Source of the DNA: Georgenia satyanarayanai
GTDB lineage: Bacteria; Actinomycetota; Actinomycetes; Actinomycetales; Actinomycetaceae
Assembly (NCBI RefSeq): GCF_009193135.1
Contig: NZ_VUKC01000002.1
Span: forward strand, 310,001-374,000
Reading direction: 5' to 3'
DNA length: 64,000 nucleotides
The notes below the pieces were generated by a model. That model was not told where the DNA came from. It made no database searches and saw only the letters and a list, made by a program, of their open reading frames with translations. The position numbers were made by a program, and so were the translations under genes. Shown in pieces: positions 19,462 to 27,602 of this stretch; position 1 is the first letter of the stretch; the number at the start of each line of letters is the position of its first letter.

Positions 19462-20175
19462 TCAGCCGCCTGCCGGGTCGTCGTCGGTGGCACCGTTCCA
19501 GAACATGATCCGGGTGCGGCCGATCGTGATGGTGTTGCCGTCCAGCAGGGTGGCGGCCTGGATCCGGTGGCCCTCGACGAAGGTGCCGTTCGTCGAGCCG
19601 AGGTCTGTGGCGACGGTGCCCGCCGGCGTGACGCGCAGCTCGAGGTGGCGCCGGGAGACGCCGGTGTCGTCGACGACGACGTCCGCCTCGGTGCCACGGC
19701 CCAGCACGGTGACCGGGCCGGTGAGGAGGTAGCGCTGGCCGTCGATGTCGATGATCGGGTGACGGGTGGAGGCCGCCGTCGACGTCGCCGGGGCGGTGGA
19801 GCCGCGGCGGGTGGCAGAGGTGACGCTGAGACGGCCGGTGCTCACCGACTCGTCGGTCTCGAAGTGGACCCGGACCGGGCCGACGAAGGCGTAGCGCTGG
19901 GAGTCGGCGTGGGCGGTGGCGGCGGCGACCATCTCCTCGGCGAGGGCGTCAGCGCCCCAGTCGTCCACGCGCTCGCGGTCGGCGGGGCTGAGGAGCACCG
20001 TGAACTCGTTGGGCACGACCGTGCGGTCGCGCGACACGGCGGCGGCGCGGTCGTCCATGTCCCGGCGGATCGCGCTCGCGATCTCGACGGGCTTGACCTC
20101 GCTGCGGAACGCCTTGGCAAAGACGTTGTTCACCGCGTTCTCGACCTTCTTCTCGAAGCGATCGAGTGTTCCCAT
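19462..20175 (-). CDS. fhaA: DUF3662 and FHA-domain protein FhaA
   Basis: 237 residues from ATG 20175, chosen for the ideal GGAGGAGGTG site just upstream; the open frame continues further but lacks family sequence. Residues 1-125 form the DUF3662 domain (MGTLDRFEKKVENAVNNVFAKAF, VKPVEIASAIRRDMDD, VPNEFTVLLSPADRE). The C-terminal FHA domain has VLGRGTEADVVVDDTGVSRRH and DLGSTNGTFVEG. It is the first gene of the fhaA-fhaB-pstP-rodA-pbpA-pknA-pknB operon. In mycobacteria it binds the phosphorylated MviN pseudokinase domain. Confidence 0.94.
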   Translation of the reverse strand: MGTLDRFEKKVENAVNNVFAKAFRSEVKPVEIASAIRRDMDDRAAAVSRDRTVVPNEFTVLLSPADRERVDDWGADALAEEMVAAATAHADSQRYAFVGPVRVHFETDESVSTGRLSVTSATRRGSTAPATSTAASTRHPIIDIDGQRYLLTGPVTVLGRGTEADVVVDDTGVSRRHLELRVTPAGTVATDLGSTNGTFVEGHRIQAATLLDGNTITIGRTRIMFWNGATDDDPAGG

Positions 20176-20203
20176 CGGCACACCTCCTCCCATGATCCCC
20201 CTG

Positions 20204-20232
20204 ATCGTAACGATTGTGCATCGCGCCTGACG
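20204..20232 (-). promoter_or_regulatory. Candidate promoter of the fhaA-pknB operon
   Basis: On the minus strand TACGAT (20209-20204) fits the actinobacterial -10 well, with a weaker CGTCAG (20232-20227) 17 bp upstream as -35. The -10 ends about 28 bases before the fhaA start, implying a short leader. Confidence 0.45.
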
Positions 20233-20347
20233 CATCGACGGCTCGATGCGGCGCCCCGAGGCACCCTGCTGTGAGACGGCTCTCCCTGCGGGTGACGGCG
20301 TCGTCGGCCGTCCCGGCCCCGTGCTAATCTCGTCCACGCTGTACAAC

Positions 20348-20431
20348 GCGCGAGTGGCGGAATAGGCAGACGCGCACGGTTCAGGTCCGTGTGCCCGAAA
20401 GGGCGTGGGGGTTCAACTCCCCCCTCGCGCA
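20348..20431 (+). tRNA. tRNA-Leu (anticodon CAG)
   Basis: An 84-base class II tRNA with a long variable arm. The acceptor gcgcgag (20348-20354) pairs with ctcgcgc (20424-20430), anticodon CAG is at 20382-20384 in loop TTCAGGT, and the T arm has GGTTCAACTCC. CCA is not encoded. A TAATCT hexamer at 20325-20330 may be the -10. Confidence 0.96.
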
Positions 20432-20437
20432 CAGCAG

Positions 20438-20482
20438 AAGGCCCGCAGGATCCCGGCGAGAAGTTGGGGCCCTGCGGGCCTT
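20438..20482 (+). terminator. Terminator of tRNA-Leu
   Basis: aaggcccgcagg (20438-20449) pairs with cctgcgggcctt (20471-20482), a 12-bp stem with a 21-base loop, followed by TTCACTTTC. It begins 6 bp after the tRNA. Confidence 0.7.
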
Positions 20483-20607
20483 TCACTTTCCCGAGGTGAC
20501 GTCATGCGACATGCCCGAAGCACTCTGAGGGCTCACCGACACTCGCGCTCCCATCGTGTCGGCGCATACACCGGACGCCGGTGGCCGTGGCGAAGAAGGC
20601 GCTCGCG

Positions 20608-21708
20608 TCACTCCGCCGGCCCGGCGCGTCGAGCCTCGTCAGCCTCGGCGGCACGGCGTCCTCGGCGCAGGCCGACCTCATAGCTCGTGAGCACCACGAG
20701 AGTGAGCACGGTGATCGGGATGACGAAGAGGAGCATGACGCCGCTGAACTGCGGGAGGGCGTCATGACCAGCGGCGTCGAGCAGGAGGTAGACGACGTAG
20801 GCGACGTAGTAGGCGACGAACAGCGCCGCCTCCCAGCGCGCCACGCAGAAGCCGGTGAAGGCCACCGGCAGCAGCGCGAGGGCGACGGCGATCATCACCG
20901 GGATGTCGAAGCGCACGGCTCCGGGTTCCACCGGGACGCCGTCGGGCGAGACGACAGCCGCGATGCCCATGACGGCGCCGATGTTGAAGATGTTGCTCCC
21001 CACCACGTTGCCGACGGCCATCTCCACGTTCCCGCGGAGCGCGGCGATGACCGAGGTCGCCAGCTCGGGCAGGGAGGTGCCGATGGCGATGACCGTCAGG
21101 CCGATGACGAGCTCGCTGAGACCCAGGGCGGTGGCGACGTCCGTGGCACCGGCGACGAGCCAGCGCGCCCCGACGACGAGCAGCGCGACACCGACGACGA
21201 CGAGCAGCGCGTTGAGCCGGGGGCTCCCCGGGGGAGCCGCGGCACCGTCGTCCTCGTCACGGCTGCTGCGCCGGGTGGAGACGACCCGCCACACCACGTA
21301 GCCGACGAGGAGGGCCAGCAGCACGAGGCCGTCGAGCCGGCTCACCGAGCCGCTGAGGCTGACGAGGAGGAGCAGCACCGACAGCCCGATCATCACCGGC
21401 ACGTCCTGTCGGATGACCGGCCGGTGGACAGCGATCGGCAGGATGATGCCGGCCACGCCGACGACGAGCAGGACGTTGGTGATGTTGCTGCCCACGACGT
21501 TGCCGACAGCCAGGCCGGGACTGCCGGACAGGCTCGCGTCCACCGTGACGGCAAGCTCGGGCGCGGAGGTGGCGAAGGAGACCACCGTCAGTCCGACGAC
21601 GAGGGGGGACATCCCGAACGAGCGGGCCAGCGCCCCCGCGCCGCGCACGAGCAGCTCGCCACCGATGACGAGGACGACGAGTCCTCCGAGCAGAAGCACG
21701 ACAGTCAC
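20608..21708 (-). CDS. Calcium/sodium antiporter (CaCA superfamily, YrbG-like)
   Basis: About ten membrane helices with the two inverted alpha repeats of cation/Ca2+ exchangers. The first has SFATSAPELAVTV and GNVVGSNITN; the second has AIGTSLPELATSV and GNVVGSNIFN. The start is uncertain. GTG 21708 gives 366 residues and places the first helix at the N-terminus; the frame runs further upstream without family-like sequence. A charged loop (RRSSRDEDDG) separates the halves. Such proteins exchange Na+ or K+ for Ca2+. No linked genes explain the physiological role. Confidence 0.88.
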   Translation of the reverse strand: MTVVLLLGGLVVLVIGGELLVRGAGALARSFGMSPLVVGLTVVSFATSAPELAVTVDASLSGSPGLAVGNVVGSNITNVLLVVGVAGIILPIAVHRPVIRQDVPVMIGLSVLLLLVSLSGSVSRLDGLVLLALLVGYVVWRVVSTRRSSRDEDDGAAAPPGSPRLNALLVVVGVALLVVGARWLVAGATDVATALGLSELVIGLTVIAIGTSLPELATSVIAALRGNVEMAVGNVVGSNIFNIGAVMGIAAVVSPDGVPVEPGAVRFDIPVMIAVALALLPVAFTGFCVARWEAALFVAYYVAYVVYLLLDAAGHDALPQFSGVMLLFVIPITVLTLVVLTSYEVGLRRGRRAAEADEARRAGPAE

Positions 21709-21881
21709 GCAGGCCAGCCTGCCGCAAGGCGACGGGAGTGACACGCCGGACGGTGCGCGCCGCCTCGTGCCGGCGCGACGACGCGTGTCGACGTTCCTCA
21801 ACTCCGGAGCCCGTCGACCGATGGGCTGGGTACGGGAGCGGACCAGCCACTTCCTGACAGAGCCGCTGAGGGAGACGGTCG

Positions 21882-22118
21882 ATGAGGCGAGCGCGTCTGT
21901 ACCTGACGCTGATCGCCGCCGACCCGGAGCTCGAGGCGGCTCCGCCCGGCCGCGAGGTCGCCGCGGACAGCGCTGCCCCCGCCGTCCGCGACTGCGTGAC
22001 CGGCTCCGTTCTCCCGGCACCTGTGCCTCCACCCCCAGGCGCAGGTCCGGGACGACGCGACGCCGCAGGGCGGGGTGCCCGCGAGCTCCCCGCCCAGCTC
22101 CTCGCTGCGACCTCTTGA
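21882..22118 (+). CDS. Possible small protein, unsupported by family
   Basis: A 78-residue frame starting at ATG 21882 with GAGGGAGA about 7 bases upstream. The first half has codon use typical of the neighbours (mostly G or C in third position); the second half is less biased. The sequence (MRRARLYLTLIAADPELEAAP and onward) shows no membrane helix, motif or family I recognise. It may be a real small gene or chance in a GC-rich intergenic region. Confidence 0.25.
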   Translation: MRRARLYLTLIAADPELEAAPPGREVAADSAAPAVRDCVTGSVLPAPVPPPPGAGPGRRDAAGRGARELPAQLLAATS

Positions 22119-22141
22119 ACGCGCGCCCGGTCTGCCGATAG
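22115..22141 (+). promoter_or_regulatory. Sigma28/WhiG-like promoter element before the surface protein
   Basis: GCCGATAG at 22134-22141 matches the -10 of FliA/WhiG-type promoters (GCCGATAA) at 7 of 8 bases. TTGA sits 15 bases upstream, where TAAA would be expected, a partial match. It lies 53 bp before the surface-protein start. The same octamer recurs once, before the M15 peptidase at 61140. Confidence 0.35.
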
Positions 22142-22193
22142 GTCCGGTGGGCGCGTGTGCGCCCCTTCTGCCTGACGTCCCTGGGAGCACGCC

Positions 22194-23408
22194 GTGATCA
22201 GCGCCAGCGCGTGGCCGAGCCGATGGGCTGCGGGCACGGCCGCCCTCCTTCTCGCCGGTGGCAGCGCCCTGCCCGGTGAGCACCTCGAGATGCCCGGACC
22301 GGAGCCGGCTCCCGTCCTTGAGGTTCCCGCCGTCGAGACTCCGGAGCCGGTCGAGGACCCCACCGAGGAGCCGGCCCCGGTCGACCCGGCGGACGAGGTC
22401 CCCACTCCTCCTCCTGCCGACGAGCCTGCCGCCGAGCCGCCGATCGAGGAGCCGGCCGTCGAGACGCCCACCGAGGGCGCCCCGGCCGAGGAGGGGGAGG
22501 AGCCCGTGGAGGCCGGCCCGGTGCTCGTCATCGTGCCCGAGCCGGTCCGCACCGTCGTCGACGGCGCCCCCGGCTACGTGCTTCCGCTGGGCGACGGCGG
22601 CTTCACCTGGCTGGTCGACGGCGTCGCGGTCGGCGACCTCGGTGCCGCCGCCCGCCTGGTCGAGTCGCCCGACGGCAGCTGGTTCGAGCTCAGCGCCGTT
22701 GCCCTCGGCACGGACGTCGACCGGCTCGTGCTCGCCGTCGTCGCGGCACCGGGCCACGCCCTGCTCGCTCCGGACGGCACGACGTCACTGGTCCGCGCCG
22801 TCGTCGACCCGCGGGCGGCGGCCGAGCTCGTCGCCCCGACCGCGCTCGACGGCGAGGGCCGCGCGGACGCCGTCGTCGTCCCCGACGTGCCCGGTCAGGT
22901 GGTCCGCGACGCCGAGGGCGGTGTTCTCGACGCCGGCTCCCACCCGGTGACGGCCGAGTACGTCGACGGCGCCGCCGCCGTCACGCTCACCGTCACCGCG
23001 GCCGAGGGGCACCGCCTCGAGGTCGACGGCTCCCCGGTCGAGACGCTCCCGGGCGCGGGAGGTGCCTCGGAGGTGAGTCTCGTGCTCACCGACCTGGCGC
23101 CGGTCGCGGTCGAGCCGGCTCCCTCCCCAGAGAGGACACCGCCCCCGACGGTGTCGGCGCCCCCCGTCGACACCCCGGCCCGTGGACAGGCGGAGGAGCA
23201 GGACACGCGGCTCGAGCTCGCCGCTCCGCTCGTCACGGTCCCCGCAGCGGTCCCCGAGCAGGCCGTCGCCGTTGCCGAGGGACCGACGGAGGTGCGCGAC
23301 CGGGAGGAGCTGCCGGAGTCCGGGCCGGAGGGTCTGGGCCTCATGGTCATGCTCGCCGGCCTTCTGCTCGGCGGTTCGTGGCTCATTCTCGGGATGCGCG
23401 GGGAGTGA
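22194..23408 (+). CDS. Cell-wall-anchored surface protein with LPESG sorting signal
   Basis: 404 residues from GTG 22194 with GGGAG upstream. A signal peptide (AAGTAALLLAGGSALPG) leads into about 80 residues dominated by Pro, Glu and Ala, suggesting an extended wall-spanning stalk. A middle region of about 200 residues contains beta-rich repeats (GGFTWLVDGVAVGDLG, VTLTVTAAEGHRLEVDG). The C-terminus is a sorting signal: LPESG, a hydrophobic segment (LGLMVMLAGLLLGGSWLIL) and a basic tail MRGE. The motif has Ser in place of Thr. The class E sortase at 10161 is a candidate enzyme. Ligand or function unknown. Confidence 0.8.
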   Translation: MISASAWPSRWAAGTAALLLAGGSALPGEHLEMPGPEPAPVLEVPAVETPEPVEDPTEEPAPVDPADEVPTPPPADEPAAEPPIEEPAVETPTEGAPAEEGEEPVEAGPVLVIVPEPVRTVVDGAPGYVLPLGDGGFTWLVDGVAVGDLGAAARLVESPDGSWFELSAVALGTDVDRLVLAVVAAPGHALLAPDGTTSLVRAVVDPRAAAELVAPTALDGEGRADAVVVPDVPGQVVRDAEGGVLDAGSHPVTAEYVDGAAAVTLTVTAAEGHRLEVDGSPVETLPGAGGASEVSLVLTDLAPVAVEPAPSPERTPPPTVSAPPVDTPARGQAEEQDTRLELAAPLVTVPAAVPEQAVAVAEGPTEVRDREELPESGPEGLGLMVMLAGLLLGGSWLILGMRGE

Positions 23409-23445
23409 CCCGGCGCGGCTCCGGCTCCGCCCCTACGATGGCCGC

Positions 23446-23916
23446 ATGCCTCGCATCGCCACCGCCGACCGCGTGACCCGCGAGGAGCTCCTCGCCTTCG
23501 TGCGGGACCGGCACCACCTCGTCCTGCTCACCACGCGGGCGGACGGCCGCCCTCAGCTCTCCCCGGTCTCCGGCGGCGTCGACGCCGAGGGCAGGATCGT
23601 CATCTCGACCTACCCGGACCGCGCGAAGGCGGTCAACCTCCGCCGCAACCCGGCCGCCTCCGTCCTCGTCCTCTCCGACGACTGGGACGACGCGTGGGTC
23701 CAGGTGGACGGCACCACCGAGGTCCTCGACATGCCCTCGCCCGAGGCGGAGGACGCGCTCGTCGAGTACTACCGGTGCATCGCGGGGGAGCACCCGGACT
23801 GGGAGGAGTACCGCGAGGCGATGCGCCGTCAGGGCAAGTCGCTGCTGCGGATCACCCTCACGGGGTGGGGGCCGGTCGCGACCGGCGGCTTCCCGCCCGA
23901 TCGCGCCCCCGCCTGA
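23446..23916 (+). CDS. PPOX-class F420-dependent oxidoreductase
   Basis: 156 residues with the split-barrel flavin-reductase fold: LLAFVRDRHHLVLLTTRADGRPQLSPVSGG, VISTYPDRAKAVNLRRNPAASVLV, WVQVDGTTEV, YYRCIAGEHPDWEEYREAM and the end LTGWGPVATGGFPP. Members of this family in F420-producing actinobacteria reduce substrates with F420H2, though some bind FMN or haem. The substrate is unknown. It stands alone, 37 bp after the surface-protein gene. Confidence 0.85.
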   Translation: MPRIATADRVTREELLAFVRDRHHLVLLTTRADGRPQLSPVSGGVDAEGRIVISTYPDRAKAVNLRRNPAASVLVLSDDWDDAWVQVDGTTEVLDMPSPEAEDALVEYYRCIAGEHPDWEEYREAMRRQGKSLLRITLTGWGPVATGGFPPDRAPA

Positions 23917-24007
23917 CACGCCCGCCGTCGTCCTCCGTTCGCGCGCATCCTTCCCCGTGACCATGCGGAAAACGGGAGATCCCATGCCCAAGTCCGCGAC
24001 GGCCGTT

Positions 24008-24027
24008 TAGATAAGTTTGACCAACTT
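24008..24027 (+). promoter_or_regulatory. Candidate promoter and operator of the symporter gene
   Basis: TAGATA at 24008-24013 could be a -10 element. It runs into the inverted repeat AAGTT-TGACC-AACTT (24013-24027), which would cover the start of transcription, as repressor sites do. The rest of the 336-bp gap (23917-24252) shows nothing recognisable; in particular I see no guanidine or other riboswitch consensus. Confidence 0.35.
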
Positions 24028-24252
24028 TGCTAACGTCCCTCGGGTTGGTCGGCGCCCGCGCCTCCCGCTCGTAGATGGCGGAAGAGCTTGCCTGGGCGCG
24101 CTGACCGGGCTTCCTGGCCCGACGTCGGGAGGCCGCGCGCATGGCGTGCACGGATGCCCGGACGCCCCCGCGGGGCAGGTCCGGCAGGCCGTCGCGCCCG
24201 CGTGCCCGGAGAACCGCGTGGCTGCCCGGGGCCCGCCGAGGAGAGGAAGTCC

Positions 24253-25935
24253 ATGAGTCCCGAGGGAACCGCAGGCCAGCTGGGTGCTCCCCTCATCATC
24301 GCGCTGCTCGTCGTGTTCTACGGCGGCACGCTGCTCATCTCGATGGCGATCAGCAAGAAGAAGGAGAACGCCGACGACTACATGACGGCCGGCTCGCGGA
24401 TCGGCTTCGGCGTCTCCGCCGCGTCGATGACGGCGACGTGGATCTGGGCGTCCTCGATGTACGCCTCCGCCACCGCCGGCTACACCTACGGTGTCTCCGG
24501 CCCCATCCACTACGGGCTGTGGGGCGCGCTGATGATCCTGTTCATCTACCCCTTCGGGCGGCGCATCCGGAAGGTCGCCCCTCGCGCCCACACGCTCGCC
24601 GAGGTCATGTACGCCCGGCACGGCCGCTCGAGCCAGCTCATGCTGGCGGGCTCCAACGTCCTGGGCAGCGTCATCAGCCTCACCTCGAACTTCATCGCCG
24701 GCGGCGCGCTCGTCGCGATGCTGTCCCCGTTCAGCTTCCAGCAGGGCATCGTCACCATCGCCGGCGGTGTCCTCCTCTACACGCTGTGGTCCGGGTTCCG
24801 CGCCTCGGTGCTCACCGACTTCACGCAGGTCATGGCGATGCTCGGCGCCGTCGTCGTCATCATCCCCGTCGTCTTCTTCGCGGCGGGTGGCCCCGAGCTC
24901 TTCACCGCGGGCGCCGTGAACGTCACGCCGCAGCAGCAGAGCTTCTTCTCCTCCGATGCCTTCCTCAACCAGGGCGCGCCCTACATCGCCGCCGTCCTCG
25001 CCTACGCGATCGGCAACCAGACGATCGCCCAGCGGCTCTTCGCCGTCCGGGAGGACCTCATCAAGCCGACCTTCGTCACGGCGACCGTCGGCTACGGCGC
25101 CACGATCATCGGGGTCGGGATGCTCGGCGTCATCGCGCTCTACCTCGGGATCGAGCCGGCGGGCGGCGACGTCAACAACCTCATCCCGCAGCTGGCCATC
25201 ACCTACCTGGGGCCGGTGCTGCTCGCCGTCTTCTTCGTCATGATCATCGGCGCGCTGTCCTCCACGGCGGACTCCGACCTCTCGGCCCTCAGCTCGATCA
25301 TGATGGCCGACGTCTACGGTCAGAACGTCGCCGGCCGGAGGAAGGCCGACCCGCGCACCATGCTGCTCGTCGGGCGGGCGACGATGATCGTCGCGACGGG
25401 AGCGGGCCTGTACTTCGCCAGCGGCCAGCTCAACATCCTCGAGCTGCTCGTGTTCGTCGGTGCGCTGTGGGGTGCCCTCGTCTTCCCGGTCATCGCCAGC
25501 TTCTACTGGGGCCGGGTGACGAACGTGGCGTTCACCGCGGCGACGCTGAGTGCGATCGCCCTCTTCGTCCCGGTGCGCTTCGAGCTCATCCCGATGACCG
25601 GGCCCGTCGGCCTCCTCGTCGACGTGCTCGCGGTGATCGGCGTCGGCGTCGTGCTGGGGCTCATGTGCTTCGGCTTCTTCGGGACCCGGGTGGCGCTCGT
25701 CGTCGGGGTGCTCGCGACCGTCGTCGTGGCGCCCTTCGGCATCGGCTTCCTCCACGACTACACGGTCCTCAGTGCCTCGCTCGTCGCGTACTCGGTGAGC
25801 ACCCTCGTGTGTGTCGCGCTGACCCTGCGCAACCGGGAGAGCTTCGACTTCTCGCTCATCGCCCGCCGGACGGGTGACTTCGACGAGGAGGACGACGCCG
25901 TCCCCGGCCCCATCGTCCAGAACCCCACCCGCTGA
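24253..25935 (+). CDS. Sodium:solute symporter (SSS family, urea/DUR3-like branch)
   Basis: 560 residues with about 13-15 membrane helices. Start ATG 24253 has GAGAGGAAG just upstream; the long frame before it has no family sequence. SSS features include KKKENADDYMTAGSRIGFGVSAASMTATWIWAS at the first helices, and the Na+-site region IIGALSSTADSDLSALSSIMMADVYG. The sequence resembles the urea/polyamine-type branch more than the glucose or proline branches, but substrate cannot be assigned. A 39-residue membrane protein follows 11 bp downstream. Confidence 0.9.
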   Translation: MSPEGTAGQLGAPLIIALLVVFYGGTLLISMAISKKKENADDYMTAGSRIGFGVSAASMTATWIWASSMYASATAGYTYGVSGPIHYGLWGALMILFIYPFGRRIRKVAPRAHTLAEVMYARHGRSSQLMLAGSNVLGSVISLTSNFIAGGALVAMLSPFSFQQGIVTIAGGVLLYTLWSGFRASVLTDFTQVMAMLGAVVVIIPVVFFAAGGPELFTAGAVNVTPQQQSFFSSDAFLNQGAPYIAAVLAYAIGNQTIAQRLFAVREDLIKPTFVTATVGYGATIIGVGMLGVIALYLGIEPAGGDVNNLIPQLAITYLGPVLLAVFFVMIIGALSSTADSDLSALSSIMMADVYGQNVAGRRKADPRTMLLVGRATMIVATGAGLYFASGQLNILELLVFVGALWGALVFPVIASFYWGRVTNVAFTAATLSAIALFVPVRFELIPMTGPVGLLVDVLAVIGVGVVLGLMCFGFFGTRVALVVGVLATVVVAPFGIGFLHDYTVLSASLVAYSVSTLVCVALTLRNRESFDFSLIARRTGDFDEEDDAVPGPIVQNPTR

Positions 25936-25946
25936 GAGAGGCAGAC

Positions 25947-26066
25947 ATGCTCACCTTCTACGTGCTGATGTGGCCCGTCATCGTGGCCGCCGTGCTCCTC
26001 CACATCGCCCGCGGCTTCGTCCGTGACTGGCGTGAGGCGCGCCGCGAGGGCCGCCGGCTCATCTGA
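25947..26066 (+). CDS. Small transporter-associated membrane protein
   Basis: 39 residues: MLTFYVLMWPVIVAAVLLHI forms one helix, followed by a basic amphipathic tail (ARGFVRDWREARREGRRLI). GAGAGAGGC lies upstream. It follows the SSS symporter by 11 bp and overlaps the convergent POT gene by 8 bp. Tiny proteins of this type are known beside SSS carriers (database name 'putative transporter small subunit'). A role as auxiliary subunit is inferred from position. Confidence 0.75.
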   Translation: MLTFYVLMWPVIVAAVLLHIARGFVRDWREARREGRRLI

Positions 26067-27570
26067 TGCCGCGCATGGCCCGCGTGATGCGTGGGGCGAG
26101 CACGAGCAGGACCAGCCCGACCCCGATCGTCACGGCGCCCAGGGTGCCGAAGTAGGCCACCTCGTTGTCCTCGCTGTAGAAGCCGGCGAGCGAGCCGGAC
26201 AGCGCGGTGCCGAGCGCCACGGACAGGTAGAACAGCGACACCATGAGCACCGGGTAGGCCCGGGGGGCGAGCTTCGTCGACAGGGACAGGCCCACCGGGG
26301 AGAGCAGGAGCTCACCACACGTGGCGATGAGCATGATGAGCGCGATCCACAGCACGGGCACCGCGACCGTCCCGGCCATGGGCAGGAAGACGAGGAAGGC
26401 CGCACCCATGAGCATGACGCCGAGGCTGAACTTCACCGGCGTCGTCGGCTGCCGGCGCCCGAGCCGGGTCCACAGGGCCGCGAAGACGGGGGCGAGGACG
26501 ATGATGAAGAAGGGGTTGAACGACTGGGCCCACGGGATCGGCATCGTCCAGTCCCCGATGAACGGCAGCGAGAGCTCGCGGTCCAGGCGCGCCTCGGAGT
26601 AGATCGTGATGACGGTGAACTGCTGCTGGAAGAGCGCCCAGAAGGCGACCGACCCGATGAACATCGGGATGAAGGAGACCACCCGGGAGTGCTCGTCGCC
26701 CTGGACCTTGGGGCTGGTGAGGAGGATGGCGAAGAGGACGACGGCGGCGATGGCGGTGGCGACGACGACGACGTCGGCCAGGTTGCCGGGGGTGAGGAGA
26801 CCGGTGAGGACGGCGACGACGATGACGACGACGACGCCGACGGCGACCGCGCCGTACCGCCCGTACTGCTTGCGGGGCAGCGGGTCGGGCACCCGACGGG
26901 TGGGGTGGGGCAGGTGGCGGCGCGCGAGGGAGTACTGGGTGAGCCCGATGGCCATGCCGACGGCGGCGAGGCCGAAGCCCAGGTGGAACCCCCAGGTCTC
27001 CTGGACGAGCCCGGTGAGGAGCGGTCCGAGCAGGCCGCCGATGTTGATCCCCATGTAGAAGATGGAGAACCCCGCGTCGCGGCGCGGGTCGTCGGCGGTG
27101 TACAGGGCGCCGACGAGGTTGGTGATCGTCGCCTTGAGCCCGCCGGAACCGATCGCGACGAGGATGAGCCCGGCGCCGAGACCGACGACGGCGGGGACGA
27201 CCGCCAGCGCGATGTGGCCGAGCATGATGAGGACGGCGCTGGCGAACATCGTGCGCTCGGAGCCGAGGAGACGGTCGGCCACCCAGCCGCCGAGGATCGA
27301 GAAGAGGTAGACGGACCCGCCGTAGGCACCGACGATCCCGGCGGCGACCGTCCGGTCGATCCCCAGACCGCCCTCGGTGACCTCGAAGTACATGTAGAGC
27401 AGGACGATGCCCTGCATGCCGTAGAAGGAGAACCGCTCCCACAGCTCGACCGAGAAGAGGTTGGCCAGGCCGCGCGGCTGCCCGAGGAAGCCGCCCACCT
27501 CGCCGGTGCTCCCCGGTGCTGCAGGTGACGTGCTTGCGGTTGCCGGGTCCTCGGAAGCCATGGAGGCCAT
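26059..27570 (-). CDS. POT/PTR family proton-coupled oligopeptide transporter
   Basis: 503 residues, about 14 membrane helices. POT signatures include NLFSVELWERFSFYGMQGIVLLYM with the ExxERF-type motif, GGWVADRLLGSERTMFA and SIFYMGINIGGLLGPLL (the PTR2 FYxxINxG motif), plus CGELLLSPVGLSLSTKLAP in the C-terminal half. These carriers import di- and tripeptides with protons. Start ATG 27570 or 27561: GGAG lies 3 or 12 bases upstream, neither ideal. The signal-peptidase gene ends 33 bp upstream on the same strand. Confidence 0.92.
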   Translation of the reverse strand: MASMASEDPATASTSPAAPGSTGEVGGFLGQPRGLANLFSVELWERFSFYGMQGIVLLYMYFEVTEGGLGIDRTVAAGIVGAYGGSVYLFSILGGWVADRLLGSERTMFASAVLIMLGHIALAVVPAVVGLGAGLILVAIGSGGLKATITNLVGALYTADDPRRDAGFSIFYMGINIGGLLGPLLTGLVQETWGFHLGFGLAAVGMAIGLTQYSLARRHLPHPTRRVPDPLPRKQYGRYGAVAVGVVVVIVVAVLTGLLTPGNLADVVVVATAIAAVVLFAILLTSPKVQGDEHSRVVSFIPMFIGSVAFWALFQQQFTVITIYSEARLDRELSLPFIGDWTMPIPWAQSFNPFFIIVLAPVFAALWTRLGRRQPTTPVKFSLGVMLMGAAFLVFLPMAGTVAVPVLWIALIMLIATCGELLLSPVGLSLSTKLAPRAYPVLMVSLFYLSVALGTALSGSLAGFYSEDNEVAYFGTLGAVTIGVGLVLLVLAPRITRAMRGIR

Positions 27571-27602
27571 GCTCCGCCCGGGTTCGCGGCGACGCAATCG
27601 GC

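Larger units (their letters stand above)
21709..22193. other. 485-bp region before the LPESG surface protein
   Basis: This divergent intergenic stretch contains one small frame with a ribosome site (21882-22118, listed separately), an imperfect hairpin around 22120-22155 in which ACGCGCGCCC pairs with GGGCGCGTGT, and a GCCGATAG element listed separately. No known riboswitch motif was recognised. Confidence 0.4.

Noticed and set aside
20486-20607. Small plus-strand frame MRHARSTLRAHRHSRSHR after tRNA-Leu
   Set aside because: Very Arg/Ser-rich, no ribosome site, runs into the convergent exchanger gene; typical of shadow frames in GC-rich DNA.
23917-24252. Guanidine or other riboswitch before the symporter
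   Set aside because: The conserved motifs of the guanidine-I and TPP riboswitches were not found; only a short inverted repeat near a -10 candidate is supported.
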